Shown here: piece after piece, positions 25,198 to 36,661 of the stretch
Position numbering within the stretch: position 1 is the first letter of the stretch
Layout: each line of letters begins with the position of its first letter
DNA from: Scenedesmus sp. ARA3
Lineage: Eukaryota > Chlorophyta > Chlorophyceae > Sphaeropleales > Scenedesmaceae
Length of the DNA: 64,000 bases
Assembly (NCBI GenBank): GCA_004335835.1
Contig: RWJK01000499.1
Location: 18,675 to 82,674 of the forward strand
Direction of reading: 5' to 3'
Translations under genes and position numbers: made by a program
The notes under the pieces: model-generated
The model's database searches: none
Seen by the model: the letters and a program-made list of their open reading frames with translations, nothing else
What the model was told of the DNA's origin: nothing

Positions 25198-25768
25198 AAC
25201 CTGTTAACAAACATGTAATGGAGGTGTCAGTCGTGCTGCGGGCTGAGCATTCCGTGCTACGATCGAGTCATGCCAGGTACCCCTACTACCAGTGGGTGTG
25301 CAAGCAAAGAGAGGCGCACAGCCACGCGTCAAGGCTGACAATTAGTTGTAGGTCCTACGAAATTAGTTTCAAGAGCATGGAGTGCCGCAACATGTGCCTA
25401 TGAGCGAGCTGCGGTGTTTGGCACAATGCCATGGCTGTCCCCCGCTCCAGCGCACCTGGGCGCGTATGGTGGTACTATCCTGTTTACAAGATTGAAAAGA
25501 CCTGACAGAAGGGTTGTAATGCGACGATCGGCACTGATGGCGAGCGATTTCTAAAGTTCTTGATATCCGCTCGGATGTGCCGGGAACCCACCTACTGAAA
25601 CCTTGGTTCAACCTACTAATTGCAGTCCACGCCCGTGCCAGATCAAGCCGAATTTGAGTAAATTTACTGGCCTCAATAACGTTCGTACCATGCATCACCC
25701 CTCAACCCCGAGCCACGGTGGCTCAGCCACCATTGCAGGGCAGCAGCTGCTGCAGTGACAACAACCAT

Positions 25769-25799
25769 ACAGTCATGCATGACTGTACATGTACAGTCA
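25769..25799. repeat. Two overlapping perfect palindromes
   Basis: ACAGTCATGCATGACTGT (25769-25786) and TGACTGTACATGTACAGTCA (25780-25799) are each their own reverse complement and share TGACTGT. The TGACTGT/ACAGTCA half-site therefore occurs four times in 31 bases. Palindromic protein-binding site or cruciform; purpose unknown. Confidence 0.85.
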
Positions 25800-26513
25800 G
25801 CACATGTGCTGGAGGGATCTCCCAGGCAGCCTTGGGAGCCTCTCCCGCACGTTTGCCACAAACAATATGCAGCCATAGATCGGCTGGAGCAGCAGCTTAC
25901 GACTGTAGCTGACTGTCCGCACAGCAAAATGCCGCTCTTGGAGGCGCCGACCAGTTCAATGGTACTGCCACAGCAGCAACTACTTGGTGGTACAACTCAC
26001 TGGCAGTGGCACTGCAGCTTGCAGCTCTCAGGACATCCTATGGTGACCGCTGCGTCAGCTCGTAATGGCTGCTCCGTCCAGCATCTGTGCAATGCGTGCA
26101 TCAGTTGTGCATGCCATATGCTTGTTTCGGGGGGACAGCACCGCACCGCACAGCACCGCACTAGTACTGTTCAACGTAGCTGTAGCTTGCTGGTTTGAGC
26201 AGCAGCAACAGCAGCAGCGGCAGCGGCAGCAGCGCTGTCGCAGGTACTGCCCAGGCTACGCACACAACCAAAGGCTTGAGTAAAGGTGGTTGGAAGAATG
26301 CTGTTAACATAGAGTGCTGTGGCGAGAGTGTTCATCGTCCATCAAGTTCTTCAGCAGATTTTTATTTGCAAGCTAAGGCGCTGCAAATGCACAGTTGCAT
26401 CAGTCCCTTGACAATATCAACAGTGACCCGCCAACATAGGCGGGTGCGCATGAGTGTGCAGCGCAGCACCTTGTCGCTACCATGGGCAGCTGATGCAAAT
26501 TGACGAATTCTAG

Positions 26514-26645
26514 ACAAAGCCAGGATCCCGAAGGACGCTGGTCATGCACAGCCAAGCACCTTCAAGCAATGCTGAGCCAGGAGACCCCGCCAAAGTCTCC
26601 TGGCACTCCGAGTGGGTTGTGCATGTAGGCACGGCTGCCCGGCAG
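26514..26645 (-). repeat. Dispersed repeat family, copy 3
   Basis: Near full-length partner of copy 1, in the same orientation. It shares the flanking TGCATGTAGGCACGGCTGCC and CAGGATCC ends. It lies head-to-head with copy 4. Confidence 0.75.
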
Positions 26646-26750
26646 CATGCCAGTGGCATCAAGTGATGCCAGACAGCAGTCCATGGAGCCATGCAGCAGC
26701 CATCAACGGCCTATGGTGAACAAGCTGGACTGCTGTGCCTTAATGATCAG

Positions 26751-26897
26751 CGCACTCGGAGCGCCAGGAGCCTTTGTGTGTGACCTTTTGGGCAGGGAAG
26801 CTTCTGGCCCAGCATTGCTTGCAGGTGCGCAGTAATATGACAGTTGTAGCCATGGTAGATGCACAAGCAGTTGTGCATTTACCATGCGTAAAACTGC
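26751..26897 (+). repeat. Dispersed repeat family, copy 4
   Basis: The core AGCATTGCTTGCAGGTGCGC is followed by an internal inverted repeat (CATGGTAGATGCACAA pairing with TTGTGCATTTACCATG). The TTGTGCATTTACCATG arm recurs exactly in copy 6. Confidence 0.7.
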
Positions 26898-28161
26898 CTT
26901 TGCACAAGCATGATCACACTGTGATGGCAATCCTGGTAGCTCAGCAGCAACTGCCCAGAGCTGACATCAGCCTTGGCCAAGCCAACCGTAAGCTGCAGAA
27001 ACAAAACAAATACTAGATCGTAAGCTGGAAGGCTACCCAGAGGATCCTCAACTTCCTCCTGCTTGCTGGCATCCTGCCTGCTGGCAAGAACAAAAGGACG
27101 GGTTGCACTGTAAGGGTGTAAGCCTAAGAATTCTTCATCATCAGACCTGAGCGGCTTCAGCTGTGCAGCACTGCAGGATGTGCAGGGGGCAATGCATCGC
27201 GCCGCCACGCAGCGCCGCGCTGTTTGCGTAGCGCGCCGCCACGCCGCAACGTGCCGCGCCGCAGGGCCGAGGTCCAGGTCGCTATCGCTAGGGCGCCCAC
27301 TGCCCCTCCCCCCCTCTCCCTCTACTCTGGAATAGGGATATTCATGTTACCATTTAAGCCATAGCAACGTCGCCATCGGCCCCGCGCCCCACAGGAGCGG
27401 CTGAAAGAACAGGCGAAGGGGGAAGGGGAGGGAGCACTATTTCATTATCCCGCTTGCAGGCATTCCTGTGATTCCAGGCAAGAACAAGGTAGTCAGCAAT
27501 CAGCCGAGCAGCCAACCTGCAAACACCAGATCCTAAGAATTATTGTTACAGTTGGTGGCAAGCAAAGGCATATGCGAAGTGCAATGCACTGGTGTGTTGT
27601 AGCGGCTGCGCCGTAATGGGACACTTGAAGAAGCAGCCACCTGCATGCAGTGTGACATGCAGCTCTGCTGCAGCTTTCAGTCGCAAATGAGGTTCAACCA
27701 CCGGTATAGGGTGTTGTGACGTGTTCTGCTGGTGAGGCATTGCCTCCCGCTCCCGGCAGTTGGGCTTGCCCAATTGTGCTGTGGTAGCGAGCCAGTAGGA
27801 TTCCGTCCCCCCTGGTAACATAAAAAGGGGGTCCAACACCAGGCACACCTCGTGCTTGCTGCTCAGGCTGTAGGCAGCAAAACAACAACCGATTTCAAGG
27901 CTTGTTGAACAGCTGTGGCTGCCGCCTGATATGCACTGAGTGCGCACTCAGCATGCATGCGCAAACCAGAGCAAGGGACGCTTTACTAAAGTTGTGTGAT
28001 GTCAGCGGTGCAGCGCATCTTGCTTGCGTCAGGCGATGCCGGGGCCGTGGCACAACCAAATGAGCACGCGTGTTCGACCGGAAACATATGTTTCTGTTGC
28101 TCATGAGCTGTTGATCAACAGCCGCTGTCACCCGCGGCGGCAGCACCCTGCCGCCACTGCC

Positions 28162-28255
28162 CCCCACGTAGGATGACTGCCAGTGGCAGCTGATGTCCCA
28201 GCAGATGATCATCTGCTTGGATATCAGCTGCCACTGGCAGTCATCCTACGTGGGG
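28162..28255. repeat. 94-bp near-perfect palindrome
   Basis: Two 47-base arms meet without a spacer between 28208 and 28209. They differ at only two positions by my reading. The arm begins CCCCACGTAGGATGACTGCC. As RNA it would fold into a very long hairpin. It could be a miniature inverted-repeat element, a small-RNA precursor or a cruciform site. Confidence 0.9.
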
Positions 28256-28426
28256 AGCGATGTCATGACTGGCCAAATCTAGTGGAAGACTGGCCAACTC
28301 CAGTGGCAACAGCTATCCACTGCACACTGTTGATCCAATGCATCCAATGCATCCCCGGGATGCCATCCCGGATGGCACCCAATGCAGTGTACAGTGTGCA
28401 ACAACAGGTGATGTAGTAGTTGCCCA

Positions 28427-28472
28427 ATGAGCCTGTCATTGGCTCGAAAACGGGCTGTGTTTCCGTCGTGTG
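28427..28472 (+). repeat. Dispersed 46-bp repeat, arm 1
   Basis: The reverse complement of this stretch matches 35467-35511 with few differences (shared core GAGCCAATGACAGGCTCAT). The copies lie 7 kb apart in opposite orientation. A weaker trace is at 37144-37165. Confidence 0.75.
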
Positions 28473-28505
28473 ACCGTGTACCACACACATTGTGACTGCT
28501 GAGCC

Positions 28506-28610
28506 TGCATGAACAACCCACTCGGAGCATCAGGATACTTTGGGCGGGAGTCACTCCTGGTCCAGCATTGCTTGTAATTGCTGCATTGCTTGACGGTGCG
28601 CAGTCATGCA
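28506..28610 (+). repeat. Dispersed repeat family, copy 5
   Basis: It carries CAACCCACTCGGAG, TTTGGGCGGGAG, TCCTGGTCCAGCATTGCTTG and GGTGCGCAG in the family order. A small internal duplication of GCATTGCTTG is present. Confidence 0.75.
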
Positions 28611-29779
28611 TCTACAGCCGTGTAAAGTTATCCTTACATATGATACCTGCAGCATTTGGAAGAACACTGTAGCATTCAAGCACGTGGGCCGCCATGTGCC
28701 ACCAGCACCGGTGCTGGTACCAGCAGTGCTGCCAGTGGGATCAACCGCACAGCAACTCAGCAGCGCTACGTCTGCGCACATCCAGAGCACGACCTCATTT
28801 ATCAGCGTGACTGTGGCCAGTGGCTGACTTGGTATCATTGCCAGGCCGTGTACTTCCACACATCATTCCAAATAGACTGCTTGCTCATGATCATTTGGCA
28901 CCACTGCTGCTGATCGAGGCGGAGACAGCGGCAAAGTCCGTTCGATGGACGTAGCAAACACATGGTAATCATCTGCCATGGCCGTTTGAGGCCGCAACCA
29001 GTTTGCCCGCTTTCTGCTGGCAGAATATGCAGGTGACGCGAAAGGATGACAGCAGCAGGTTACAGCCTTGGCTCTTAGAGCAACCTACTCCAGTCCAAAT
29101 CAGCACAAAACAAAACGTACACATAATTAGAGATTGTCAAATCGTCCGTCGACCTTGGCGCGTCGCGGCAAGCACCCACGCGTGGTGACTCTACAGTATG
29201 ATGGCCATAGACCTGGCGGCTCAGCCAGAACGCCCAACTATGTTTATTTGTTAACAGGAAGGAGTTTGAAGGAGAAAGCACGCCCTGATCAATGTTGACT
29301 GACAAGTTTATTCAATGCATACCCCAGTACCCCGGTAGCTTTGATGTGGGGTCCTTCCGTGGTATGGAGACTGCTTTCTATGCAGATGGTTCAGCTTTTA
29401 TTTCTGAATAGCTGTTACGATTGCCCAAACTATTCTTGGCATGACCCATCGCAACGTCCTTACTGCAACCCGTCAAGGTCCCAGAGGCACAACATCCCGA
29501 GTAACCACGTTAAATATCCTTTTGTTTGCGACACTGAATTCCACAGGCACTCGAAGTCACTGACTTCAGCACAGTCGGTCTGCCTGCAAGGCCTTCGCGG
29601 CCTCTCAGCTGATACTTACCTGGATTACGTATTAAATAATATAGTGTCTAAAAACAAGGCAGTTGCAGCTTGTCTAAGGACCACTGTAGCGTGGCTGTCA
29701 TGCGGTTGCGCTGGATGGAGGGCCAGTGAACGCGCTGGATGCCTCTTCAAGAATCTTGGCAGCAGCGTTGGATACAGCT

Positions 29780-32704
29780 ATGAGCGCAGTAATGTGCGCT
29801 GGAGACCAGGTAGGACGGGTTGCCGTAGCCGAGCTGGTGTGAGTGCCCTGCCAGCTTGCTGACTCTTGCACCTTGCTCTGCAGGATCATGCATTTCCTTC
29901 TTTCTGCCGGCAGTTGTCTGTGACTGTAGGCCAGCAGCAGCGCCAGGTGGGCGTTTTCAGAAAGCTGGCACTCAGCCTGATATGCTAGCAGCCTGATCCC
30001 TGCATAGTATTTTTTAGATATTATTTTTTGACGTTCTGGCGTGGTCCTTGCAGGAGCGTGATGTGTCAACACCAGGCCAGCCTGATCTCTGGAGCGCGTT
30101 CGCAGCGGCCAATGGCATGCCTCAACAGCGACAAAGGTCGAAAAGCGAGCAGGTGGGAGGTCGCGCCGGCCGATCGGGCGCGTGCAGCCCCGGTGGTGAC
30201 TGTAGTGTGGTACTGCACTGACTGGGCAGGTGCATTGAATTCCCTCAGCACTGTTGACAGTAAGCACTGTCGCTGTCTCTGCCTGCTAGCATTCAATATT
30301 TGAACCAGCCGCAGCAGCAGCCGTCTCGCAAATGCTGACCTCGCTCTGCACACCTGGCACTGCTGTTGCAGGTGGGCGATGGCCTGGACCCATGGGACGC
30401 AGCACAGCTGCTGCAAGGCAGCTGCGGGCAGTGCAGCCAGTGCTGCAGCGGCAGCAGCGCATGCTCACATCAGCAGCAGCAGCAGCAGCAGCAGCAGCTC
30501 GAGCGGCCTATAGCACGCAGCAGCTGGCCCAGCTTGCTGCGGCTCAGCAGCTGCTTTGTCAGAGTCAGCAGCCTCCTGGAAGACCAGCAGCAGCAGGGCT
30601 GCTGCTCTGCCAACAGCAGCATGGGCAGCAGCCAAACAGGCAGCCTCAACATTGCACCCTGCGGCAGCCCTGCCAGCCAAAGCAGCAGCGCAACGCCGTG
30701 CCGCGGCGGCTTCTGCAACCGCTCTAGTGGCAGCAGCAGCAGCTGCTTCTGCGCCGGCACGCCCTGCAGCATGTGTACCGCCAGCAGCACCCGCAGCGGA
30801 TGCAGCAGCATGAGCACCTCGTGCGCGCTGTCGCTCAGCCTCAGCAGCGGCTGCAGCGGCAGCATGAGCACCTCGCTGTCAGCCGCCAGCGGCAGCTGCT
30901 GGAGCAGCAGCAGCAGCAGCAGCGCGCACCAGATCTCCAGCCGGCCTGCGCCAGGCGGCGGCATTGGCGAAGGAATCACATGGATCATGACAGAGTACGC
31001 GCGGCGCGAGGTGCTTGCTGAGTATGAGTTTGGTCAAACCCTAGGCTGCGGCACGTTTGGCGTGACGCGGCTGGTGACGCACCGGCGCACCGCACGGCCC
31101 TGGGCGTGCAAGACGATCTGCAAAGCCAGCATCGCAGCGAGCCCTGCAGCAGTGAGCGACGTGCAGCATGAGGTAGCCATCCTGCAGCACTTGGCAGGGC
31201 ATGCAGGCATTGTGCAGCTGCAGGGTGTGTATGAGGATGAGCGCAACATTCACTTGGTGATGGAGCTGTGCACTGGAGGGGACCTGCTGGACTACATCAG
31301 CCGCTTCCAGCGACTCAGCGAAGCAGAGGCAGCAGACATTGGGCGCGTGATGCTGACCACACTGCAGCACTGCCACAGGTGAGTGATATGTTATGTGTGT
31401 TATTGGTGTGACAAGGTGGGGTATATGGTGTGGTTTGATGTGTCACGTGCAGAGGAAGGCGGTGTGGTGCCCTGACAGCGGTCTGCTGACAGTAGCAGCA
31501 GCATCCAACTGCAGCAATGTGCTTTGCCAAGGACGGCGTATATAGCACATTGCAGGGGCAGATGCGCCGGCTTCTTGCAGGCATGCAGCAGTATGGGGCG
31601 TACGCTGCGCACACCAGCCACGCCTACCCCGCTCGCACACACCACTGTCACACGATCTGAAATCCCCCTTGCGTGTGTTGTTATAACTGCTGTGCTGCCT
31701 TGCTTGCAGGAACGGCGTGGTGCACAGGGACATAAAGCCAGAGAACTTTCTGCTGGGCGCCCCCACGCTGCTCATGGCGCCAGCAGGCAGCGCAGCAGCA
31801 GTGCTCAAGATCTCCGATTTCGGAGTCTCAGCATTCCACACACCTGGCGAGGTTTGTTGTATCTGAGGCAAACGGAAGGGTGGTGCCGTTGCTGCATGTT
31901 GTCAACAACGAGGCCAGCAGGAATGCTTGGTATTGTAATCTGGTATTGTACTTTGCTAGTTCGCATCGCCAGCTGTTGTGTGCATTGCCTGCCGGCCTCT
32001 CTCTCTCTCTCTCGGCTCCCACAGCTCATCTTTGCCTGGTCAGCGCAAGCATTTATCCTTTATGCACACTCATGCTGCAAGCGCGCACTGACCCGCCCTC
32101 TCCTTCTCTCCTGCCCATTCGCACATTTTCACTTCCCCTCCCGCAGCACTTTGCCGAGATTGTCGGCACGCCATTCTACATGGCCCCGGAGGTCCTGGAG
32201 CGCTGCTACGGCCCCGCAGCAGACGTGTGGTCGGTTGGTGTGGTGATCTACCTGATGATCGCAGGCTGCCTGCCTTTCAACGGCAACACAGACCGCCAAA
32301 TCATCAAGGCAGTGATGGACTCTGAGCCAGACTTTCAGGCACAGGTGTGGCAGGGGGTCAGCCAGCAGGCACAGGACTTTGTGCGGCTGATGCTGATGAA
32401 GGACCCGAGCAAGAGGGCCAGCATTGATCAGCTGCTTGCGCATCCGTGGATGGCAGGGCGCACCGGCAGCGGCAGCAGCAGCAGCAGCAGCACAGCCGCT
32501 GGTGCAGCGGCAGCTGCAGCTGAGGCTGCTGGCACTGCTGCACCAGGCAGCAGCAGCAGCAGGTGTGCGAAGCAGCAATGCAGCAGCCTACAAAAGCAGG
32601 TTCAGGGGTCGGGGCAGTCCCGTGCAGCAGGAGCGGCAGGAGTGACAGAAGCAGCCACCCCGCGCTTAGCAGTCGCTACCGGCAGCAAGCTAGGCAAGCG
32701 GTGA
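29780..32704 (+). CDS. CaMK/CDPK-type Ser/Thr kinase without EF-hands
   Basis: Exons 30372..31378, 31710..31851 and 32147..32704 are secure. 30054..30152 (33 codons, clean splice sites, phase 0) and a start exon 29780..29809 are likely, giving 611 aa. A Ser/Gln/Cys-rich low-complexity N-terminus precedes a kinase domain at about 261-528. It has LGCGTFG (ATP loop), ACK with Lys290, HRDIKPEN near 384, DFG at 415-417, GTPFYMAPE, DVWSVGVVIYLMIAG and a final HPWM. The order and wording match plant/algal CDPK-related kinases, but no EF-hands or autoinhibitory helix follow. The Ala/Ser tail ends GSKLGKR. It phosphorylates unknown Ser/Thr targets. Family kinases lacking EF-hands (for example PEP-carboxylase kinase) are constitutively active, so the same is inferred here. 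Translation could also begin nearer the kinase domain (ATG at 30987). Confidence 0.85.
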
Positions 32705-33638
32705 TGGCATAGCAACTGAAATAGCAGGCTAGGGTAGCTACTAGCTTCTAGCTGTTGATTTTTCTCGCAGGTTGCTGGGGGTTAATGGTGTTATAGTGAT
32801 TTGTGTACATTGGGTGTGTTTGTGCGTTTCTTTCCAGTGTGGAAGCTCTGCCTGCCTTCTAGCAGCAGCATGCACCGCAGGTGTGCTGCCAATCCTTGCA
32901 AGCACACAACTGCATGGTGGCTGCTGCTGCTGGCTGCTGCCGGGGCAGTGCAGCGTGTGCCAGACAGGCGGTTGGCATGGCACTGTCGATTATGCTTATT
33001 ATGGGAAACTCAGTCATGTTACCTCTGTTGTGTTTAATGCAGCGGCGCTAAATGGGGTGGGGGAGGTTGAAAGGCTGCTAGGCGGCAGCGTGCAGCAGGT
33101 TGCAGACTGCTGCAGCACTGCGTGTGCTGTCGCAGCACGTGACCTGCTTGCTGCTTTGCTGTATGGCAGCTATGCACCTGCACGTGCATGCAGCCTAGGT
33201 ACACGCTTGTTGTGTTCCCGCAGTTGCCCTCTCATTCAATCATTTACCGGTGCAGCGTGTGTGTCCAAACCTTGTGTATCCGTGTGATGCAACTGTGAAT
33301 GTGGGGTGCTGCTGCTCACACGCGTCCCTACCCCGCACTCCCAACTTGCCTTACAGCAGCAGCAGTCTCAGGACATGCATGGGCTGCAAAGCGGTTGCAG
33401 CGGAGGCAGCGTGTGGGCAGCAGTGTTGCAGGTTGTGCTCTCGCAAGCCGGGTGGTGCGTGTCTTGTTTGTTTGGGCTGTGGCTGCAACGTGATGGTTAC
33501 CTGTGTACCGCACTCTCCACGCACACAGCGCCTGTTATATAGCAAAAGGACACAGATTGGCGGTCCTGGTGCTAGGTTGCCTCTTTGATAGTCTTTGCTG
33601 CTACACCAGACAACCGGTGTTCGGTGTGTGGTGTCTGT

Positions 33639-33736
33639 TGATGCTGCTTGGATGTAGTGTGCGCCTGTCGTGATGCTGCTTGGATGTAGTGTGCACCTGT
33701 CGTGATGCTGCTTGGATGTAGTGTGCACCTGTCGTG
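33639..33736. repeat. 32-bp tandem repeat, three copies
   Basis: The unit contains ATGCTGCTTGGATGTAGTGT followed by GCACCTGTCGTG. Copies start at 33641, 33673 and 33705 and are nearly identical (one G/A difference in the first), so the array is young. Confidence 0.9.
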
Positions 33737-34696
33737 CGATCGACTGCATCATGGTAGTGAGCTGACAGCTGCCCCGCACTGGGCTGCTGCTGCCATCCTG
33801 TGATCGCTGAGTGCTTTGCTGTGCATTGTGCATGACTAGCTGTGCATTGTGTGTATCTGTGCTGGCTGGTGTGTGTCTGTGTCAGAGGAATCATCATGCA
33901 GTGCAGTGTCGCTGCAGCACCCAGCCACTTAACACGGCAGTGTCTGTGCATGCCGGTCTAGGCTGATGGTGCGGTTTAGGCACAGCTGCACTCGCAGCTT
34001 CACATAGTGCAATGCTCGTGGCTGAGCTGCGTGCGTTGCGCATTGCTTTGGGGGTTGTCGTGTGCGACTGTGCAAGCCTTGCACGGCGGTGCAGGCGGCA
34101 TCTGGGCTGCTGCTGTGCAGCCCTGGGCAACGCATGAATTCCCCATGTTTGCATGTTGGTCATTAGCGGGACTCTCTAGGAGCTCACAGCTGCTAGGCAT
34201 GTCGGCTGCGTTTTGCAGGAGAGTAGCAGCGGCCCATTGCCTGCGATTTGGTTTCACTGATTGATATGCAGCATTCAGTCTCCCCCACAGCTGCCTTGAA
34301 AGGCTGCTGTGGGGAGCACTGCACTGGACAGGCTGGTGTGCTGCAGGCAGACCTGTTAGCTGTTTGACTCGTGGCAATGTGTGCTATCTAGTATAGTGAT
34401 GGCGCTGCGCTGTTGGCTGGTGCGGCAGTGCTGGCGATTGGTGCACTCTGTGTTTGTCAACTCCGTGTTGACTCCCTGTTAACTCTGTGTGAACGCTAGC
34501 CACTGCTTTGGGGATAGGGGTGAGGGCATGTAGATCTAGTATGTGACGTGCTGGGGCATGCTGTGCCCCCATCATCAGCTGTTATCAGGGCTGCGGCAGG
34601 CAGTGTAGTAAGGTGAGTGTGGACAGGTGGAGACCATCCCCATGTGACTCTGTTTGCTTTGTGTGGTCGTCTTAGCCCTGCATGGTGCATGTGGTC

Positions 34697-34800
34697 CAGG
34701 GTTCAACTGCCGGGCCTGGCAGGGTTCAGCTGCCGGGGCCTAGCAGGGTTCAACTGCCGGGCCTGAAGGGTTCAACTGCTGGGCCTGGCAGGGTTCAGCA
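34697..34800. repeat. About 25-bp tandem repeat, five copies
   Basis: The unit is CAGGGTTCAACTGCCGGGCC with small variations in length and sequence. The array is non-coding. Confidence 0.85.
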
Positions 34801-35466
34801 GTGGCTGCTGGGACCTTGCCTCTGGCTGGTGTGTGTATGGCTGACTATCTATAACAAATGCCATATCTTTGAGCCTATACAGCCTGCATTGCCACTGTCA
34901 TCATGGTGCGTGACATGCCACATGTCACACAGCATGTTACTAGCTCCGTCTGGTGCGCCTTGCGCCACACTACCGCCGGGCTGCTGCATCTCACCAATTG
35001 ATGCATGCGATGTGGTCTGCTGTGGCGCACATCCCTGGGCATCTAGAGCAGTAGTGGCATGCTGCACACTAGATCAGCCAGCGGGGTGTGGGGAGGCCAG
35101 GCAGCCGGCGGGGTAGCACACCAGTTGTGGTGTGCTGTGCGCATACGGTGCTGCTTGTGCAGGCCTTCAGCCGTGCATGCATGTTTGGCCCAGTGGCCGA
35201 CAGGTTCAGCAGCCTGGCTCACTTTGCTGCTCCTGATGCATGGGGTTATTGACGTCCATCTGCCTTCGATCTTTTCTTGCTGCCTGTGTGGTGGCGCGGC
35301 TGTGAGTAATGGGGGATAGGGGTGAACCTAGTGTGGCGTGTGTGGGTGGTGCGCGGCATGTTGGGCAGCAGGTGTTGGCAGGAGTGAGTGTGTACAGCAT
35401 ACAGCGTATGTGACTGCAGGCAGCCCTGCATGCGTGCTGTGCATCATCATCACGGTTTGTGTGTTA

Positions 35467-35511
35467 CTCGACGGGAACACAGCCCGTTTTTGAGCCAATG
35501 ACAGGCTCATC
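35467..35511 (-). repeat. Dispersed 46-bp repeat, arm 2
   Basis: Inverted partner of 28427-28472. They share the ACACAGCCCGTTTT and GAGCCAATGACAGGCTCAT blocks. Confidence 0.75.
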
Positions 35512-36541
35512 ACCTTGAACTATGGTGGCTGTTTGCTCCCTGATTGTGGCCCTGGCTCATACGCTTTCCATTTGATTGAGGCAGGCAGATTCTGCCGCAA
35601 GCACCTGCTGCTGCCGTCAATTGGAGGACGGCCGTCAGCAGCATGTCTGGTAGCATCGCACTTTCACAGTTTTGTAGCGGCAGCGTCCAATCAGCATCAG
35701 GTGTGAAGCATTTTCTGGTGCCTTGCGGTCGTGTCCTGGCGTGCGTGGCGCTATGCATTGCTGCATCCTTTGGCTAGAATGGCTGGAGGTCCTGATGCTT
35801 GATATGCTGCTGGGATTTTGTTTTGGCTGTGCTTAATACCAGTCAGAGGCGTCGTGCTAGCTTGCCGCATGCACAGATGAGCGCCTGGGCACCTGCTGTA
35901 TCTGCAGTGATGAACGGATCTCAAAGTATCCTGGACGCCAGGTTGAGGCCACCCACGATGTTGTGCCGTGTTGCTGTCTGAATCACACGTGCGAGGTTGT
36001 CACCAACTAGTCTGCCCTCAAACAGCACGCACAGTTGGCTGGGGAGGCTGGCTCATTGTGCAAGGACGGTTGCTGTTGCCCTGTGCGTGTGCAGTACTGC
36101 ACTCCTGCAACAGCTTATCCTGGTTGGCCAGATGGTCTTTTTGGTTGCCCATCTGCTGAAGCTGTCGCGTGACGGCTGTTCCACTTGGTCAGGCCAATAA
36201 CAATCACATTGGTCCGTCAACTTGGGGGCATGCCCTCTGCCTGCTGGTATTGCTGATGTAACTGTCTGCCTGCATTGCAACTTGAGGGCTCTGCGCAGCG
36301 TGGTGGTGCAAGCGCTTCCAACTAATTCAACATGTGACCTCAGCTGCTGACACTTCGCCACAGCCAAACCGCACAGCCAGCCAGCAACCGTACGCATGTG
36401 GCGACGTAAGCATGTGGCGGCCCGGATTGTAAACACCACAACAACACTGTCGTGTCACGTTTGTTAATCAAACTTTGGAAAGTTGTTACTAACAACTCTT
36501 ACAAGAAGACTATTATTATCATTACTAACAACTCTGTAGTA

Positions 36542-36661
36542 CAGGTAGCGCTGGTCGCCAGCAGTGCTGCGCGCAACGGCCTGGTGCGCAAAACATCACA
36601 CAGCCGCTGCGACTTCAAGGAGTTCTCAGCACAGCGCTGTCTCAGCAAACTGCTGTACTGA
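36542..36661 (+). other. Isolated exon-like segment
   Basis: An ideal 3' splice site (TTACTAACAACTCTGTAGTACAG around 36520-36541, with branch-point consensus) is followed by 39 codons using the codon preferences of neighbouring genes. They end ...FKEFSAQRCLSKLLY and TGA. I cannot find the upstream exons or a protein family. It may be the last exon of an undetected gene or a pseudogene fragment. Confidence 0.3.

Larger units (their letters stand above)
25198..29779. other. Repeat- and palindrome-rich region without clear genes
   Basis: Contents: overlapping palindromes (25769-25799), two inverted copies of the dispersed repeat (26514-26645 and 26751-26840) and a GC-rich then purine-rich patch (27190-27440). 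Also a 94-bp palindrome (28162-28255), one arm of a dispersed inverted repeat (28427-28472) and a fifth copy of the dispersed family (28506-28610). A minus-strand open frame at 26879-27208 contains a plausible acceptor (about 27165) and exon-like text, but no family match. No complete gene can be supported. Confidence 0.5.

Noticed and set aside
30332..30813. Gln/Ala-rich frames overlapping the kinase N-terminus
   Set aside because: CAG-type runs stay open in all three frames; only the frame continuing into the kinase domain was kept.
31524..32246. 240-codon plus-strand open frame
   Set aside because: It reads through kinase introns in a different frame from HRDIKPEN and APE motifs.
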